Assembly (NCBI RefSeq): GCF_051020975.1
Contig: NC_135044.1
Location: 3,536,501-3,600,500 of the forward strand
Source: Osmia lignaria lignaria
Taxonomy: Eukaryota > Arthropoda > Insecta > Hymenoptera > Megachilidae
Length of the DNA stretch: 64,000 nt
Reading direction: 5' to 3'
Positions within the stretch are counted from its first letter, which is position 1; every line of letters starts with the position of its first letter. The notes below the pieces were generated by a model, which was not told the origin of the DNA, searched no databases, and worked only from the letters and a program-made list of their open reading frames with translations. This document shows, piece by piece, positions 9,827 through 24,867 of the stretch. A program made the position numbers and the translations under genes.

Positions 9827-12800
9827 AGCGACGAGCAATCTACTACGGGCTGAACGAGTGGCTTTCGCCGGTTGCCTTGAATCACTTAACCGGAATGTAA
9901 ATCGGTCGTGTAGCTAGATGTTCCTCCTCCACCCCCATGGCTTCATTAGCGTAGCTCAGGTCGTTGGAAATATTCGAGGCTGCAAGCAGCTGCCTCTCGT
10001 ACGGTATCTCCTGTTCCCTCTGCTCGCGCGACTCTACTTCCGGTCGATGATTTTTCTGCAACCGGGATTCCGAACGTTTAAAGGATTAATTACTGTTTCG
10101 AGATCGAGTCGGTCGGGGAGAAATGGGGGGTTGTTTCATTGCTCGTGGTAGAGAAGAGGCATAGGGCTCGATGAAAATTCATAATCGCCGTCGCGTTAAT
10201 TCGAAACGTAATTAAAATACATTGGTAGCAAATTGAAAGGAACAACATTCGTTTAGGAAAAAATACAGGATTTAGCTTCAAGAGTTCGTGAAATATTTTA
10301 ACCGAGTATTTTATGCTATTTAATATGAGGTGTAGGAGCTTTCAATATAAATAATCAGCGATGTTTTAAATGAAATTTTTTAACTTTCAAAGATACTGAA
10401 TAAATTGTAGTAATTTTAGTTAATGTTACTTTGATACTTTGCGAAAAGTATAAAAGTAATTCTACTTGTCTTATCATCGAATATTCTATTGCATCCCTTC
10501 ACCAGTTTTACGTACAGCATTTTTTTGCTAAAGACCGAGCCCAGAATTCATTGGCAAAGTATTTTCATTCGCTCCTGGAGCAGCCAACGCCCAAAGCCAA
10601 CAAAGGTGCGCCCCTTTTTCTCGCGTAATTCTTTGATTGGCGATTCGCGGTGGCTGAAGTGCACGTTTTACACGAACGATCCCGATCCCACCGGTATAAT
10701 TAATCATTGTTCAGAAAGGCTGACGGAAATCTCCAACTAGTCCTCGATCGAGTCGATCGTTTACTTCCTTCGCGCTTCTCTTTTCTGCGATTTCTTTTAA
10801 CGTGCCACGTACTGCCAGACATTACATCCACTTGATGGTGTAGAAGTTGGTAAATAAAATGGTGTGCTGGTTTCTTCATTCTATTTTTTACCTCCAGCTT
10901 TTTCTATTCAGAGTTTTGCGAATCAAGCGTATTTAGAAAAATCATCTATACCAAATTTAGTATTTAGCTTAGGGTGTCTTCAGCAATTAACAAAATTATT
11001 ATTTTGTTTAAATTTCAAAATCAACCGATATGTGGAAATACGTTATGGTTAAATAATAATAGATAAGAAACATGTAAGTACATTATAAAAAGAATATCGA
11101 AACGAATGATATTGAATCATAAATAATTCAATAACGTTTAACAGAAACCATTAAATTTCGAAATAGCATATTAACGTCGCGACCGAGAGCGAAGTGTTTT
11201 TATCTTTCCGACTAATTTGCATATGCCTGCATTCGTGTTCGCATGCGAGTATGTTGAACTTGCAGTTTACGAAGGCGTCGCCCGGGGCACGTGCGTGACA
11301 ATTCGAGTTAAGTAAAGACCGTGAACCATCCGTGAAAATGGGTGTCAATGGCCGCGAATTTCAACGTTCACCTGATTCAAAAGGAAATCCCATTATTCGT
11401 TGACAGAACAAAAAATCAGCCCGATTGAAATTCCCTGCTTTTGTATGAAATTTCACCGTGCAACGCTTTTTAACCACGCTGTTCTTCTGCTCGCTTTATT
11501 ATTTCCCCCTTCCTTATTTCTTTTAATCGTAACACAAGGAAATCGTATTTCTTGGAAAGGTATTCAATCAGTATTTCTTACTCCGTATCAAAGGATCATT
11601 TGATCTCTTACACAATAGTTGTTTTAATTACAATTGAAAATGGAAGAGTTAGTGGTACTTGGAAAATGATTAAAGCGAAACAATTAAAGTTCTATTTAGT
11701 TTTATTTTAAAACTTTCAATGATCTAAAAATGGGGTAAAGGTGATCCATGAACCTCTTCCGCGATAGTTTTTCGTCGAAAGCAGCAGCTAGTGAATTTCT
11801 CATTTTCCACGCGGCAGGCGAGATACACCGGCTGGATAAAACGTAGAAGCTTTGTTGCCGGGAATTCCAGGCCATCGAGAAGCCTGCACGCCGGTTTCGG
11901 TGTATGTAAATTAGCCGGTGGTCTATTCACACCCGTACACCTGGTCGTGGCCTCCCGCTGCACTCGCGCTCGTACGCAGCGGTGGGATTCGAGCCGCCTC
12001 GAAATGCTTCCAGTTTTTGACCCAACTCGAAACTGTAAGTTTCCAGGAAACGAACCGTGGAATTAAATTTGAAAATCTGAAAAAGAAACGATAGAAAAAT
12101 TCCCAATATTCCAAGAATCTAAATTCAGAATTAAATATATTTGAAAATTCTTTTAAGCAATTTTCAAAAAAGCTATAAAAGGCCTCGATGAGCAGCTGCA
12201 AGACGAAGTAGTTTCAATGAAAATTAATAATGAAAGACGAGATGAATCTGATCGGTCCACGATTTTCGATTCGTTTCACCATGATCAAAGAGGATTTCTA
12301 ATCCTCTAGTACAATGAGTACCGTTCTCCAGCAACTAGAATCAATTCCATCGATCGTATCGAATGAAATCTATCGCTACTTAGGTGGGTCCTTTTCCACA
12401 CACGTGTCGCGTTTAACCATGGATCTAGAAGTTGCGCGTCGATGGGTGAACCTGCTGCATTGTGCAGCTGCATTCCATGGTAGTCTCCTCGAGTTAGCCT
12501 CCTATCCTCCAGTTTCCCTTTTGATTCGCTGCCTACCTCCGCATCCTTCCATATCTTAATTCGGTGTCCATTTAGATGTAAATTAATGTTTCGAAAAGAA
12601 ATTTACCCCCTAGATTTACGAGACGATTAGGCTCGTTTTTATCGAGCTAGAAGCAGAACCTGGCGTTATTTTAACGGGCGGATTAACGCGCGAAGAAATG
12701 GGATTAATAAAATATCGATGATTTCGCGTAAAAAAATTGATGGATACTTTTTTTTTCAGATATTATTCAGGGGATTTATTTAATTTATTTCCGAGATCTC

Positions 12801-15800
12801 GGTTTCTCAACATCAAATTCAATTCCTTTTTCAAAATTTCACTCACTCCATAAATTTATTATTACTTTTATCACGATTCGTATAACATATTTTATTTCTC
12901 GTATTTTCGCACAGTTCAACGTTTCTATAGGAAGTTTTTTTCGCCTGTCGGCTCGATTATTGATCGCCGTTCTGTCGCGTAAACGATCGATCGTCGAGTC
13001 GATTACCTAGTGACTCATCCTCCGAGGATCCTTCGAGGGATGAAGGATTGAAAAGTAAGGACCGATCGGTCGCACGTGACCGTTCAACGATCTGGCTCCA
13101 TTAACTCGAAATAACTTGAGAATCCATGTCGAATTTGCGAAAGGGTAATCAAGAATTCATAGTTACATCAGAGATGGATTATTTACTTGAAAATTCATAA
13201 GACATCTTGTGTCATCGAATAAACATTCTGTTTGCTGTAACAGGTATTGTTATACAGGGATTGGACAACACGATAGGAACACTTGTTACAGATGCACGTT
13301 TCTTTTATAAACGCGTTTCGAACAATTATAGTCGTCTATTATAACCATTGTATTAAAAATTATAAAACAGACGATTACGATGGATCATTATTGTATAATA
13401 ATTTGACTCGTATTTGCGCAGTATCATAAGGCAAATAGAATTCTGCAATTAGACTTAAACTTAGCTCGTCTTGAAAACATAAATAGTAACTTTAGTTTTC
13501 TTGTATTTGCTGTGTTTAAAAATATAAAATGATTCTTCTTCGAAAAATATCTTCTAGGTTCTACTTTATATTTTTCATCGAGAATATAATGGTGAAAGAA
13601 AATCTTTAACACAAGTTGATTGATAAAATTGCAGAAAGCACAGGATGGATCTCAATCTTCCCTTATAGTGTTGACTAAACAATATGTATCTTCTGTCGAT
13701 CCGGCAACATACTCGCGGTTGTTTGAAAGTACAGGTGGTCCTAGGAGGCAATTTCGGTGCCGGAATCCCCGACAATCGAGTATCGTTAAACGCTGGTTTC
13801 GATCGTCATCCCAGCAGTTCCGTTTCTTTAGCGGGCGGCCTCGTTTTGTGTTCTCTCCCGCGCCCTATAATGACAGCCCAACCCCCCTCTGTCTCTCTCT
13901 TTCTCATTCGATTCTCGGCTGGTTTCCTTCTCGTTCGTTCATTTTCTTCGAGCCGATCGTGACTCTGCGTTACGATTGTTCGATGTTCGATCGCTCCCAG
14001 GTGGCCGTCGGCTACGAACGATACGCGTTTACGCGATTACACCCGGTACATTCGTGAAGAAAGACACCGGGCCTCCGAATTTTCGTTCGCGTTTCCTCCT
14101 CTCACCGGGTAATGAAACACCGGAATAGACAGAGAAGCATTTTTCTACCTCGCGCGAAACTAATTTCTCGTTTCTTCTCCTTTTCACCGGCACGTCGTTG
14201 AAAGAACAGAACGAGAACATTGTCGGCCAGACGGCGGAGAGTGAAAGATATTGTTAAGAAATGAAACACATTGTTTCGATGAGATATAATGAAAGGCGGG
14301 AGTTTAGAGATTTTGTAATAAATTTCAGTTCGATCCGAATGTTTCAAGCATTCGGAACGAAAGAAAAAATCGATCACGACGGCAGACAGATCTCCAACGT
14401 CGATCGAACGTTAATTTACCAAGCGTGATTCCATCGATCGGCTATCAATATTATATCGGGGCCCTTCTCATTGTGGCCCCAGGGCAGAAACAGAAGCTCA
14501 TTTTCGCGGTACAACAAAAGGCTCGGCAGCGAACGTGACCGGGCGAGAAGCGAGCGATTCTTCTGCGTTTCGAATTGTCCGGCCGACGAATTTGATTACG
14601 GCTTCTGAGGGTGCCGGTAGAGATGGGTGACGCGGCAACAATCATTGTAGATCGTTTAATAAGTCCCAGTGGGTGTCTAGCAGGGGCCACCGGTGTTATT
14701 CGAGAGGCTTTCATTTCACCCCGAGACAAGCGGAATCCGAAAATCAACGGGCAACGCTTCAAAGTACCGACAGAACTGATCGATCGGCTATCGATTTTTA
14801 ATTTCGGTCGACTGGGCTGAATTAAAAATTAGTAAATATTTTCTCATGGTTTAATTGAAAATTTTTGGGACATTTGAAGGGTTAAAATCCGTAATATCAA
14901 GTTTCGCTTTATTTTAAAGCGATGCTCTTCAAGTTGCACAAAATTAAGAAAAATACCGTGTGCTATGAAAAAGATTTAAAAGGTCCGAGATTGAAAGCGA
15001 GTGTCCATCGATCGGCAAAGTGGCAGAACGATCTTCTGGAAGACGGTTCTCCACGAATCGCTTGGATGTCCCCGAAAATCCACCCCACACCCGTTCCTAG
15101 TTTTGCATTATCCCCATTACTGCTGATTCACACGTTCTCCTTTGTGAGCTTTGTGAACCACGACAATGCGGACGGGTCTCTTCTTCGTCTCTTTTTCTCG
15201 CGCTTAGAAAACACGAATGGCCCGTAAGAGCGATCCGGATGACAAACGACGGGTCCAGCGTAGCCCATCGACCAGATATAATATGCGTCTTCGTCCTGGA
15301 TCCTTTCGTCCTTCGCGGACTCCTCTTTTTGTCTTGCCATCGCGCGTCTGGACCCTCGAATTAATTGCAATTAGCGACGTTTGTGGCCGGACGGGGTGGC
15401 TGGTAGTCCCAAAGCGACGATATAATTTATGAATTAACCCCTCGAACAACGGTGACCCAGACGAAAAACTTTCATACGTTTCTCTTGGTATTTTTATTTA
15501 AAAAAAAAAAACAAATTTCTTTTGCATGGCTAAGGGAGCTTCATCCCCTAATTTCCATCGGTTCTGCGTAATCGAAGAAACGAAACGAATGAAAGGCGAC
15601 TAATATCTGGAAATTCGAGCTCCGCTTCAGGCTCGCAGTTAATTTTCATCGTTGATCCGGTTGATATCGAGTCGCGCTCGCGGATTCCTGCACGAGCTGA
15701 CGAGTGTTAATGACGTTTATTGGAAATCCGGCGTGCTCGAGGTGCTGCTACGCGAACTAAGTAGCTGTATAGAGCCCGTTGAACCGAGGCAATCGATATC

Positions 15801-18800
15801 TCTATGGCACTGGCGGATGCAAAAGGGTCTTTACTGATTAATGAACGCAGCCGGCGAACCTATTCGCGCGCTACATCCATCCTCGATTCGCTCGTTCTTC
15901 GCGTTCTGCTGAACAATCTTTCGATCGGTTTCACCCGCTTATTCCCTCTACCCTTTACTCTCCCTCTCTCTTTCTCTCTCTCGAGCCGTGTTTTTTGTCG
16001 CTTCGTCCCTTTCTAATGAGTCCCCGAACAATAGCGGAGCCTCGTTCAGACGTTCACGGGATTTCTGAAACGTTAACTTCGTTTTTCCGCTCCGAAAGAG
16101 GCTCTAACGGCTCTTTTATCACCGATCGGCCCTGTTTCACGAGGAAACTTCGAAAGATTCAAATTTGATACCGATTCGAATCATCGAGAAAGTATCAAAA
16201 GTATTTCTTACTGGAAATTGAAAAGAAAAGACAATTTGAAATTTACCGGCTTCGCATAATCGATTATTCAATCGTTACTGAGAAGGGTTGATCGTTAAAA
16301 TCCAATCACGCGTGTCGAAGCATTGAGAAATCCGGGTTGCCTTCTTTTCGCACAAAAGCGAAATAAATCCCGAGGCAACGGAGAACGGATTGTTTATCCG
16401 AAGAATCGCGACCCCTTCTGTCGGAAAAGGGTTCCTCTCGGCTAAAGAAGAAAATAATATTCTGCCTGACGGTGCACCTTGCAACCCTAAACCCCGTTTC
16501 GTTTTCTATCTTCGACACATATTCAGAGCAACGAATAAGAAAGAAAAGAATCGATCGTGGCCAGGGGGTTGTCATTGATCGAAACAGAATCATCGAGCAT
16601 TTTTTTTTTTTCATCGTAACAATGAAATTCGACTGAGAAAAGGGCACCCGGTCGTGCAAGTAGCGCCACGTTCTACTTCCTTCTGTTCCCCAGAAACGAA
16701 GTTGAAATTCTTTTTCTTTTCTAAAAACCATCCTATTTTCAAATTAGATTAGTATATGCAAGTGCTTTATTGCCACTTACATTGATCTAATTTACACGTT
16801 TGAAACTCGCAGCCTTTCGTTTTCTTTCCCCTTTTTAGCGAAGCGAATGACCGCGTTTAACGACAGAAACATGCTCGGATTATTCGCCTCCCCTGATCTC
16901 TCGCTTCCCCAAAGCCCCCCCTGCTATTTCTCCGTTTTTCACTTATAAACAATTTTCAACCAGTGAAACGACGAACAAGTCAAAGGAAACACGCCGAGTG
17001 GAGCGTACACGAGTTCCCTTAGCTTCGTGCTAATGCACGTGTGACTCGCGATAACGAGCCCGAGCGCGTTATTAGCTGGAAATTCTAATGAAACCCTGTC
17101 GAACACGGGGTTAACAGGCGGAGAATGGGGTAGACGGGGGTGGAAGCAGGGTTTGGGGTACGCCGACAGGTTAGAATAACCAGCTCGTAGCGATTCTTTG
17201 GTTTATACCGAATACTGAACAAGTTTCGTGAAACGTTTCAGGGGAAAATGACGACAGAAATGTTTGCTAATCACTCTCATTTTATTGTACAGAATCTTAC
17301 AAAATGAAACGGTCAAAGTTTCTATCATATTTGAAGATGATATCGTGGAAAATTAATTGATCATATTTTATTTTTATTTTATATTCATGCAAAATTTGTG
17401 TAATAGAATCGGAAACTAGTATCGAGTAACTTTAACTTCACTGTCACTGTAAACAGTTAAATCCTTAGAAAAAAAAATTGTATATTATCGATGATGATCG
17501 GCGATAAAGATGGGAATAGTCGTACCTATCGATCGAACCTGTAGGGTAGAGATCGTTTGTTCGTCTTTCCTCTAATCCGCGTTTTTATCGAGCGATGCGC
17601 TCGCGTGTATGCAGCCAGCAAGCACAATGTGTTCTTTAATTCTCCACTTTCGTGGCCGACGCTGGAATCTCATAAATCGACCGAAAATTCCCACCGGGGG
17701 TATCCCTGGCCGCCTCGTGGACGTAAATTACCAGCTTATTTCCGCGGACACACCACCACCATCGTCACACACTGGACACTGCTCGGTTGGATGAATAAAA
17801 ATATTTATACCGAGGCCGCGTGCACTCGGACACTAAATTAAATCTCTCCTTCTCTTCTTATCTTCCGTTTCTCCGTCGCTTCGCTACCCTTTGCGAGCCA
17901 CCCGTTCACTTCGTCTTTAATTCTCTCCTCTCGCTTCCATGCAATCGGACTCCTTTAATTTCCTTTTCTTCACTTCATATTCTGTTAAAGGTGCAACGGA
18001 TCCCCTTTTCTGTTCCATTTCTTTTTCACCTGGGACAAGGTTGATTTCTTTAGACCATCGGTGTCAAGTAATAATTGGAATAATTTAAACGCTATTAGAA
18101 TCTTCTACTCTATTGCGTGAAACAAATTTTCAATAAGTCTTTGCCTTCTCATTTATTTTATTTCTTTTGTTTTTAATAATTCCAGTACCTACCTACGTGA
18201 CATTGATAAAATTTTAAAAATAATGATTCCAACGAACTGTTGATATTGAAATCTGAAAATTCCTCTCAAACGGAATCGACCACCGTGTACATCGTCTGGC
18301 GATGGTGGTACGGGACACCATGAGGCACCTGTAGCACGTAATGGCCACTTGGAAAGAATTATATAGAGGTGCGATAAGGGCGCGCGTCACGCCGTGTTAA
18401 TTCTCGTGGAGCGAACGAGCAGCTTGTACGATATTACGCGACCTGGGGGATACGTTTTCGATAGATTTCGTGGATACCTGGAGGGCGTACCGGACCGGTC
18501 ACGGGATACGCGATAAATTAGCGTTATTTCAATAAATTAGGTTGGCCACGAAACCTGCTGAACCCTTCGGGGCCAGGGAGCGGCTAACCCGTGCAACGAC
18601 CGATTCCACTGCTTCTTTCTGGATGCCCTTTTCAATACTTTCAACGCATAGTTATGGAATATTTATTTTTAAATATGGAACTCTGTTTTCACAAAGCGAT
18701 TTCAAACGGAAGGCTTTTTGTGTCAATTAAAACTGCCAAAGTAAAGAATTAACACTGAAACTGCCAAAGGGATGAAAATGACTTGTTTCAGGTTTCTTAT

Positions 18801-19349
18801 TTTAAATTATGAAATTTATGACATTGTTTCATAATTGAAATTTGTGTTACCTTTAACCCTTCTAAGGATTTCTACGTTTGTTTTTAATTTACTTAATTTC
18901 CATTCGTTTCTTCGTAATCCCATGAAACCTCAGAAATACGAGCTGCTGTTTATTCGAGAACAGTGCCACCCTCTTTGCTTATAAGTTATATGGATGCTCC
19001 AAGAGGAGTGGAATTTCATTGTTCAAACGACACGCATTACGACAAGCCCCGCGTTCGTCGAGGTGGAGTGCAACGACGAAAAGAAAGGGGGAAAAAAGGA
19101 AGGAAAACAGGGACGAAAATTCGGAATTTTACCCTCTCTGAGTCGTCTCGTGGCGCAACGGTTAGAGGGGTAAGGGGTTGCGAGCAAAGTTGCAGCGGTG
19201 CGTGCACATAATGCACGTTTTTCCGGGACGACGAGAAATTCCTGTTGCCCTTCTCGCCGATTCTCCCTTTTTTCTCGTGCCTCAGCCAAGTCGTGCAAAA
19301 TCCCCTGTTCAGCCGCTGTTTTCAGCCCGTTGTTTCCTTTCATCAGCCT

Positions 19350-19375
19350 CTTCCTTCCTTCCTTCCTTCCTTTCT
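19350..19375. repeat. (TTCC)n microsatellite
   Basis: About five TTCC units, slightly interrupted at the right end, within a pyrimidine-rich patch. Confidence 0.85.
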
Positions 19376-22300
19376 TTATTTCGTTGCTCGATTTTTCGTG
19401 CGCGCAGTTGCGAGAAGACGTATTCGAAAAAACATCATGCTCATGGCTGAAATAGATATACCTCTCATTTTTTCCTTCGAACAAACTAAACATCGTTATG
19501 CTCGTTGATATTCAACAAATAATAATTTCCAATCTAAACAAGTACTATTAAAAGAAAAAAACATTAGAACACTCTGTTCATTCTAATATTATTTCTATGT
19601 CGTTATCGAGGACATCAGTGTGGAACAATGTTGAATCCCGCTGACGAAAACGGCTTGAATCGGGGTATAATGTTCAATGTGTAATAACGAGCCATTGTGA
19701 TTCTGTAGACGAAAGAAAAGTTGAGTATAGAAAGCAATTAGGGAAACAATTCCGTGGATTTGCAGGCTGCTCCGTCTATTACGATTGTTTAAGAAAAAGC
19801 CACGGAAGGAAACAGAGACCTTATAGGGGAGGGCGTGTTTTTCAACGATCGCCGAGTGTGTATATATATAAAATAAAAAGAAGCATTTTTTCCAGAATAT
19901 AATAATAATAATAATTAAACGAGATCGGCACAATGGCCGCGTTCAGGTTGCGCGAATGTTGCCGCCCTTCGAACACGAGCATTGTATCGCATCGTGTATT
20001 GTGATTCTAGAATTCGTGATTTATTATGGAAATACGCTCGCGTTGGAATTGTTAAGGGAGAGTGTAGTTTACGTTTTCAAATGGGAGAACGCGGGTGTAT
20101 GGTGAATGGGCGAATGAAAAGAAAAATGCTTGATCGACATCGACGATTCGACGTGTATTCGCGCGGTTCGTGTGCATGTTCTTTCGATGCTTGAAACGAG
20201 ACCTTTCTTGAATGGCTACCTTTTAAGCGTTTCATATGAAAACGAGAATAATACGTGTACATTTAATAATGCTTTTTGTATTGCTTTACAGTTTTTGATA
20301 AATGACGATGGATTCTGTGCCGACGACGCGTTATTGTGCGAAAGAACTCCTGTTCTTTAGACGTTCACCGTGAAAGAGTATTTAAAAACATAATACTTTA
20401 GTTGAAATTTATACCTCGGTACCTTTTAATCTTCGAATCGATCTACTTGATATTCTTAAAAATTTCGATTAATATCAAACAAGGGATGGAGAGAAATATC
20501 AATTTTCTAATTTCTATATATACACCCTCTGTTAGAGAATTCATTCTGGAAGATGATCTCCTAAAATGTTCCTCGAGATTCGAAGGAAACCCGGGGAACA
20601 AGAGGAGCATCCATCGCGGGGCAAGCTCGACACCTTCGCCACAAGCAGAAAGAGCATCCCCTCTACCCTCGTTCGACTTATTAAGTTGAAAAGTTGTACG
20701 GTACACCCCCGTACCCCTTGGCGCGTTGCCGAGGCAGGGGCTGAAGTTGCCTGGTTGGCCGCCTTATCGCTGCTTCGCTTTCAATTTATTACCACTCGGC
20801 AAATAATTACCGACAAGAGGAGCGGCGACGTCTCCTCTCTTCTCCTCTCCGTTTCTCTTCTCTTCTCTTCGCTCGTCGGCGCGGCGTTTTCGAATAACGG
20901 TACGCGGCAGCTCGCCTTATTGAGCCGGAGAATGTATTCAGCCGGCGGCTGAATCGTCCTAGAAGAAAGGGACAAGGCGAACGGAAGAGAGAGGAAAGTC
21001 ATTCAGGTGCGAGTTAATAAAAAAGCATTTCGAGCGAGGCGAACGGATGCCAAGTGGCTGACTCTGCTCGAACGAGCTCGTTCACCCCCTATCACCCTCC
21101 CCCGTCCCGCTGTATAGAGATGTTCCTCTTCCTTGCTCACCGATGCGACCGCGACCGATATTTTTTTCCCCCTTGCTGCTCGCCCGGAACGTGAATCGAG
21201 TCGCGGGCAAAAGGACAGCCCCGGGTAACTGCTACGTAACCAGTCTGCCTGAATTTTCCTCCAAGGGAAACGTCGAGGAATTGAAAAATTCAGAGATCCG
21301 ATGTTACGGATGAAGATTTCTTTTTTTCTCTTTTCCTCCTTTTTCTTTTTTGAATAACACCATGCAAAAATTTGAAAATTGACGAAACGAATAGCCCAAT
21401 TGTCCGCGAAAGGGTTAAGAGACGCGTAGAGCCGCGGATCGTTCGAATTTTCCATACTTTTCCAAGCAGATCTCTTTGACGAACGATCGGTCAGTCGGAA
21501 AATTCGTTGAATGGAATTATTCTCTATCGAGCACGCGACAAACTTGGTCCCTTACACGCGATACTCGGCTGAGTGCGTCGATTTAAAGGAGAGAAACCCA
21601 CCACGTGATACGAATCGGACTCAGCATCGCAGGCATCCAAGGGAGACGTGGTTTTGGCATGCAGATTCAATTCGCCTTTGTCTACCTTCCTGCACCCTTC
21701 TTCCCTATCTCTCTCTCTTCACCCCTTCGACACAGACGTCATTCTTCTCGCGACCAACCCTCGCTTGCTAGGTATTTTCAGAATAATTTTGCAAAAAATT
21801 TGTGGCTTTAATTGTAAAACACGAGTTTGAAATTTTTAAATTGCCTTTTTTTTAATAAACGAAGTACAGGTGATTCGTTTCTGATCAAAATACTATAAGT
21901 ATCTTATAGTAGAATTTATTTTACATAAGCGCGAATGAATTTATTTCTCTAAATCCTTATGGAACACCTGATATTTGCAATTATTCAAACAGAAAGAAAT
22001 ATTAAAAACGTTCAGTCCAGCGAGCAAAACAGAATCAATCCAGCGAACGGTATAAATTCCCAGGCTTGTCTACATTTTTACCCCCCTCCGCGAGATACGA
22101 TTGTGCGGGTAACAAGGGAGAACACGCTCGAAATCGCGTCGCAACGATGTAATTTTTCAATGTAACACAATCTCCCCACCCTGTGTTCCACCGCGTTCTT
22201 ATTTCAATAGCTTTTGTCCCTGGCGTTCATGCGCATTGTCTCGAATCCACCGCCATCCCTCGCGCGGATCTGCATGCGCGAAACTCGAAGCCGATTGTAT

Positions 22301-24261
22301 ATAAAATAACATAAAATCTGTGTCGTGCATCAAACGAACAATTCGTCACGACAAACGACCATTGTCTCGTCGTAGTATTATGACGCGTTTGTTGTAAGCA
22401 TATTCTTCCCTTACCCTTTCGTCTTATTGCACCCTCGTATCGACGTCTCTGCCCCCTTTTGGCAGGGGTACAATGGCTCGCCGCGTTATCAGAGGGCCGG
22501 CGTTAACGCAAACGAACCCATTTCCAGACACAAAGTCTTGCAAGGCGAACGGGGACATATTTGGCAGGGGAAAACCGCGTAAGAAAGGAATTATAGTCGT
22601 TAGGCTATGCGTAGGGTGAGAGAAAAGACGAAGAAGAAATTTTCACACTTAAGGATTTATTGTAAGTTCTGGTACCTTTGGTTCTAATTACAGTTTGAGA
22701 ATTAAGTGGGAATTATTATGCAGATTAGATAGGTAGTTAACTGAGTACTTGCGAGAAAATTAATATCACAGACGATCCCTTTGGGGGCTACAAGTACTAC
22801 AACATCAGAAGGTTCCTCAGGCTCTCCTCTTCATAGGTTCGTTCTTTTACCCCTACGTTCCCTTCTTTCCTCGCATTCTTCCTTTTCCACGCGAGAGAAC
22901 GGCGAGCTTGATGTACAGCTTTATAAGCGACGAGATTTACATATTTTCTCGGTTTAAATAGCACCGCCGTAGCCGAAAACTGGCACGTGCACAGACCTCT
23001 CTACTTCTAAAGGCTCTGTCCTGTTGTCGAGCCACAGGAGCACCAGGGAGACGTGTAATTACCCATTATCCTGAACCGCCGACCATCCTTCCTACCACTT
23101 GCTCCCCGAAAGGGTGGCATTGCGTCACTAAGCTCCAGTTTAGAGACTGTCGTCGTCCTCCACCATCTTTTTTGCCTGCGGAATTTTTCCCTTCTTCTGA
23201 TTATCCTTTGCTCGTGTTTTCTCAATTGTCTCGGCTCTTTTATGTCTATTAGTGCTTTCAAGATAGGGAAAAAATGAAATGTTTGGTCCTTTTTACAAAG
23301 GATGAATTTCTTAACAGAGGTCAACGTGGAATCTATGACACTTTTTAATATATCTAATAGAAAGTTTAATAGAATAGATAAAAGGATTTCGAAAGTTTTC
23401 GTTTAAAATTTCCAAGTATCCACAAAGACCATCGTTTGAAAAGTGCAAGAGGGAAGCTTAAAAATATACTTGCATCACATTTTCCATCCTTTCCCAAAGC
23501 CACTCGATTAGGGAGTTTACGAGACATTTGAGTCTCGAGCAGGATTCGCGAAGCAGAGAAACGTTCCATTCGCGACGCTCTGTCTCGACCAGCGAAGCGA
23601 TCACAAGCGGAAAGTTCGATGTAACGACTGGCAGAAGCTTTCCGTGCTTCCAGCTTCCGGATCGTTTCCATGAGCGATTCGACTCGCGTGGTCGAAATTG
23701 GCTCTCAGCCCTGCATACCTTTCAACCGAACAAACGGGTCACAAAGTGTTTTCACGACTTAAGTTTCTTCAAAATTACGCTCATTGTGGACGAACCAAGA
23801 TTTTCGTGATACTTTCATCGAATTAAAAACGCGACGACTTGCTTTCCTGGCAGAGGATATTAGGTTTCAAATATCGTGGCATTTGATTGTAAAATAAGCA
23901 TTAAAATCTGAGGCAATTTTTATAATAACTCTCGACGACTCTATCACCCAGCCGCCTCTTTTTATGGGGTTGTAATTAAAAATTCTTGAGACCTAATTTT
24001 ATTTCTGACTTTCTATTTCATCGTATGCCAACGTAAACCCTATTCTGCATAATTATCTAAGTATCTTTTATCGAATCCTCTGTTGCAATTCCTTTTTCTC
24101 GAACCCCCTTTATTTTCAACCGAATGGGGAAGAAGAAGATAGGGCGATTCCGGTCGTTTCGAAGTAAGTCGAGTCCCGCGACGATTTATGTCGGTTGTCG
24201 TAGATATAGCTCGTCCAGGAATAGGCATAAAGGTCCTCCCGCAGGACACGACGCGGGCCAG

Positions 24262-24292
24262 GACACTGTGCACGCCCGTGCACAGCCGTGTC
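24262..24292. repeat. Near-perfect inverted repeat with a 3-base bulge
   Basis: GACACTGTGCACG (24262-24274) and CGTGCACAGCCGTGTC (24277-24292) are complementary over 13 bp apart from a GCC bulge in the right arm. The centre is only CC, so it would form a cruciform or dimer site more readily than an RNA hairpin. The core contains two GTGCAC words. Confidence 0.85.
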
Positions 24293-24759
24293 GAGGATTA
24301 GGCGGTCCATGAATGGGAGAAAATGCGAATTGATACGGTCGTTAAGACGACCCTCCTTTGAACCATAGATCCGCATGAACGGTACGCGTGCAAAGGAACA
24401 GGGACACCACTTCAATGTGGGACCACTTTCGATCCTTTGCTCGTCCTTTTCCCTTTCTTTTTATACTTCTCGTTTTTAGAACTCACGATTTATCGCGTGT
24501 AACCTGTGTCCATTTTGCGAATACTTGGAACAGGTGAGCCTAATGATTACTTTATTTCTCTACCTTTTTTTTCAATACAAAGTATCTTTAATATTGTATT
24601 CGATTGCAAAGAAAATGACACGAAAACCGAAAGACCTGCTCGATCCGTAAAAGTGGAGCTGAAAGAATCGAACCGAAGCATCTTACCGATCATCCCCTTC
24701 GGCGTGCGAGACAAAAGCTTCGAAAAAGCTGGAGTCAGTCTGGTGTATCCTTCTTCTGC

Positions 24760-24867
24760 GAAAGAAAAAAAGAATGGAAAAACAAAGAAGAACAGAGAAA
24801 AGAAAGGGAAAGGAAAAGAAAGAGCGGCGAGAAAGAGGGGAATAGGAAAGGAAACAAACTCAGAAAG
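24760..24867 (+). repeat. Purine-rich low-complexity tract
   Basis: Over 100 bases of almost pure A/G on the plus strand. It creates a Lys/Arg/Glu-rich open frame (24506-25027) that I regard as spurious. Confidence 0.8.

Larger units (their letters stand above)
8722..24261. other. Intergenic, no supported gene
   Basis: All frames are short and unrecognisable. The stretch holds scattered SOX heptamers at 8942, 13345, 19692, 19930, 22359 and 22470, an ATTTGCAT octamer at 11215-11222, an 8-bp inverted repeat with a 5-base gap at 21891-21911 (TACTATAA/TTATAGTA), and microsatellites. At 19147-19165 there is an isolated tRNA A-box-like word without a B box. The remainder shows nothing I can interpret and is probably regulatory or neutral sequence between the two Sox genes. 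Confidence 0.6.

Noticed and set aside
19147..19180. tRNA-like word CTCGTGGCGCAACGGTTAG, as in the 5' part of a tRNA
   Set aside because: No B box (GGTTCGAAT-type), anticodon stem or acceptor complement follows within tRNA distance; at most a decayed tRNA-derived fragment.
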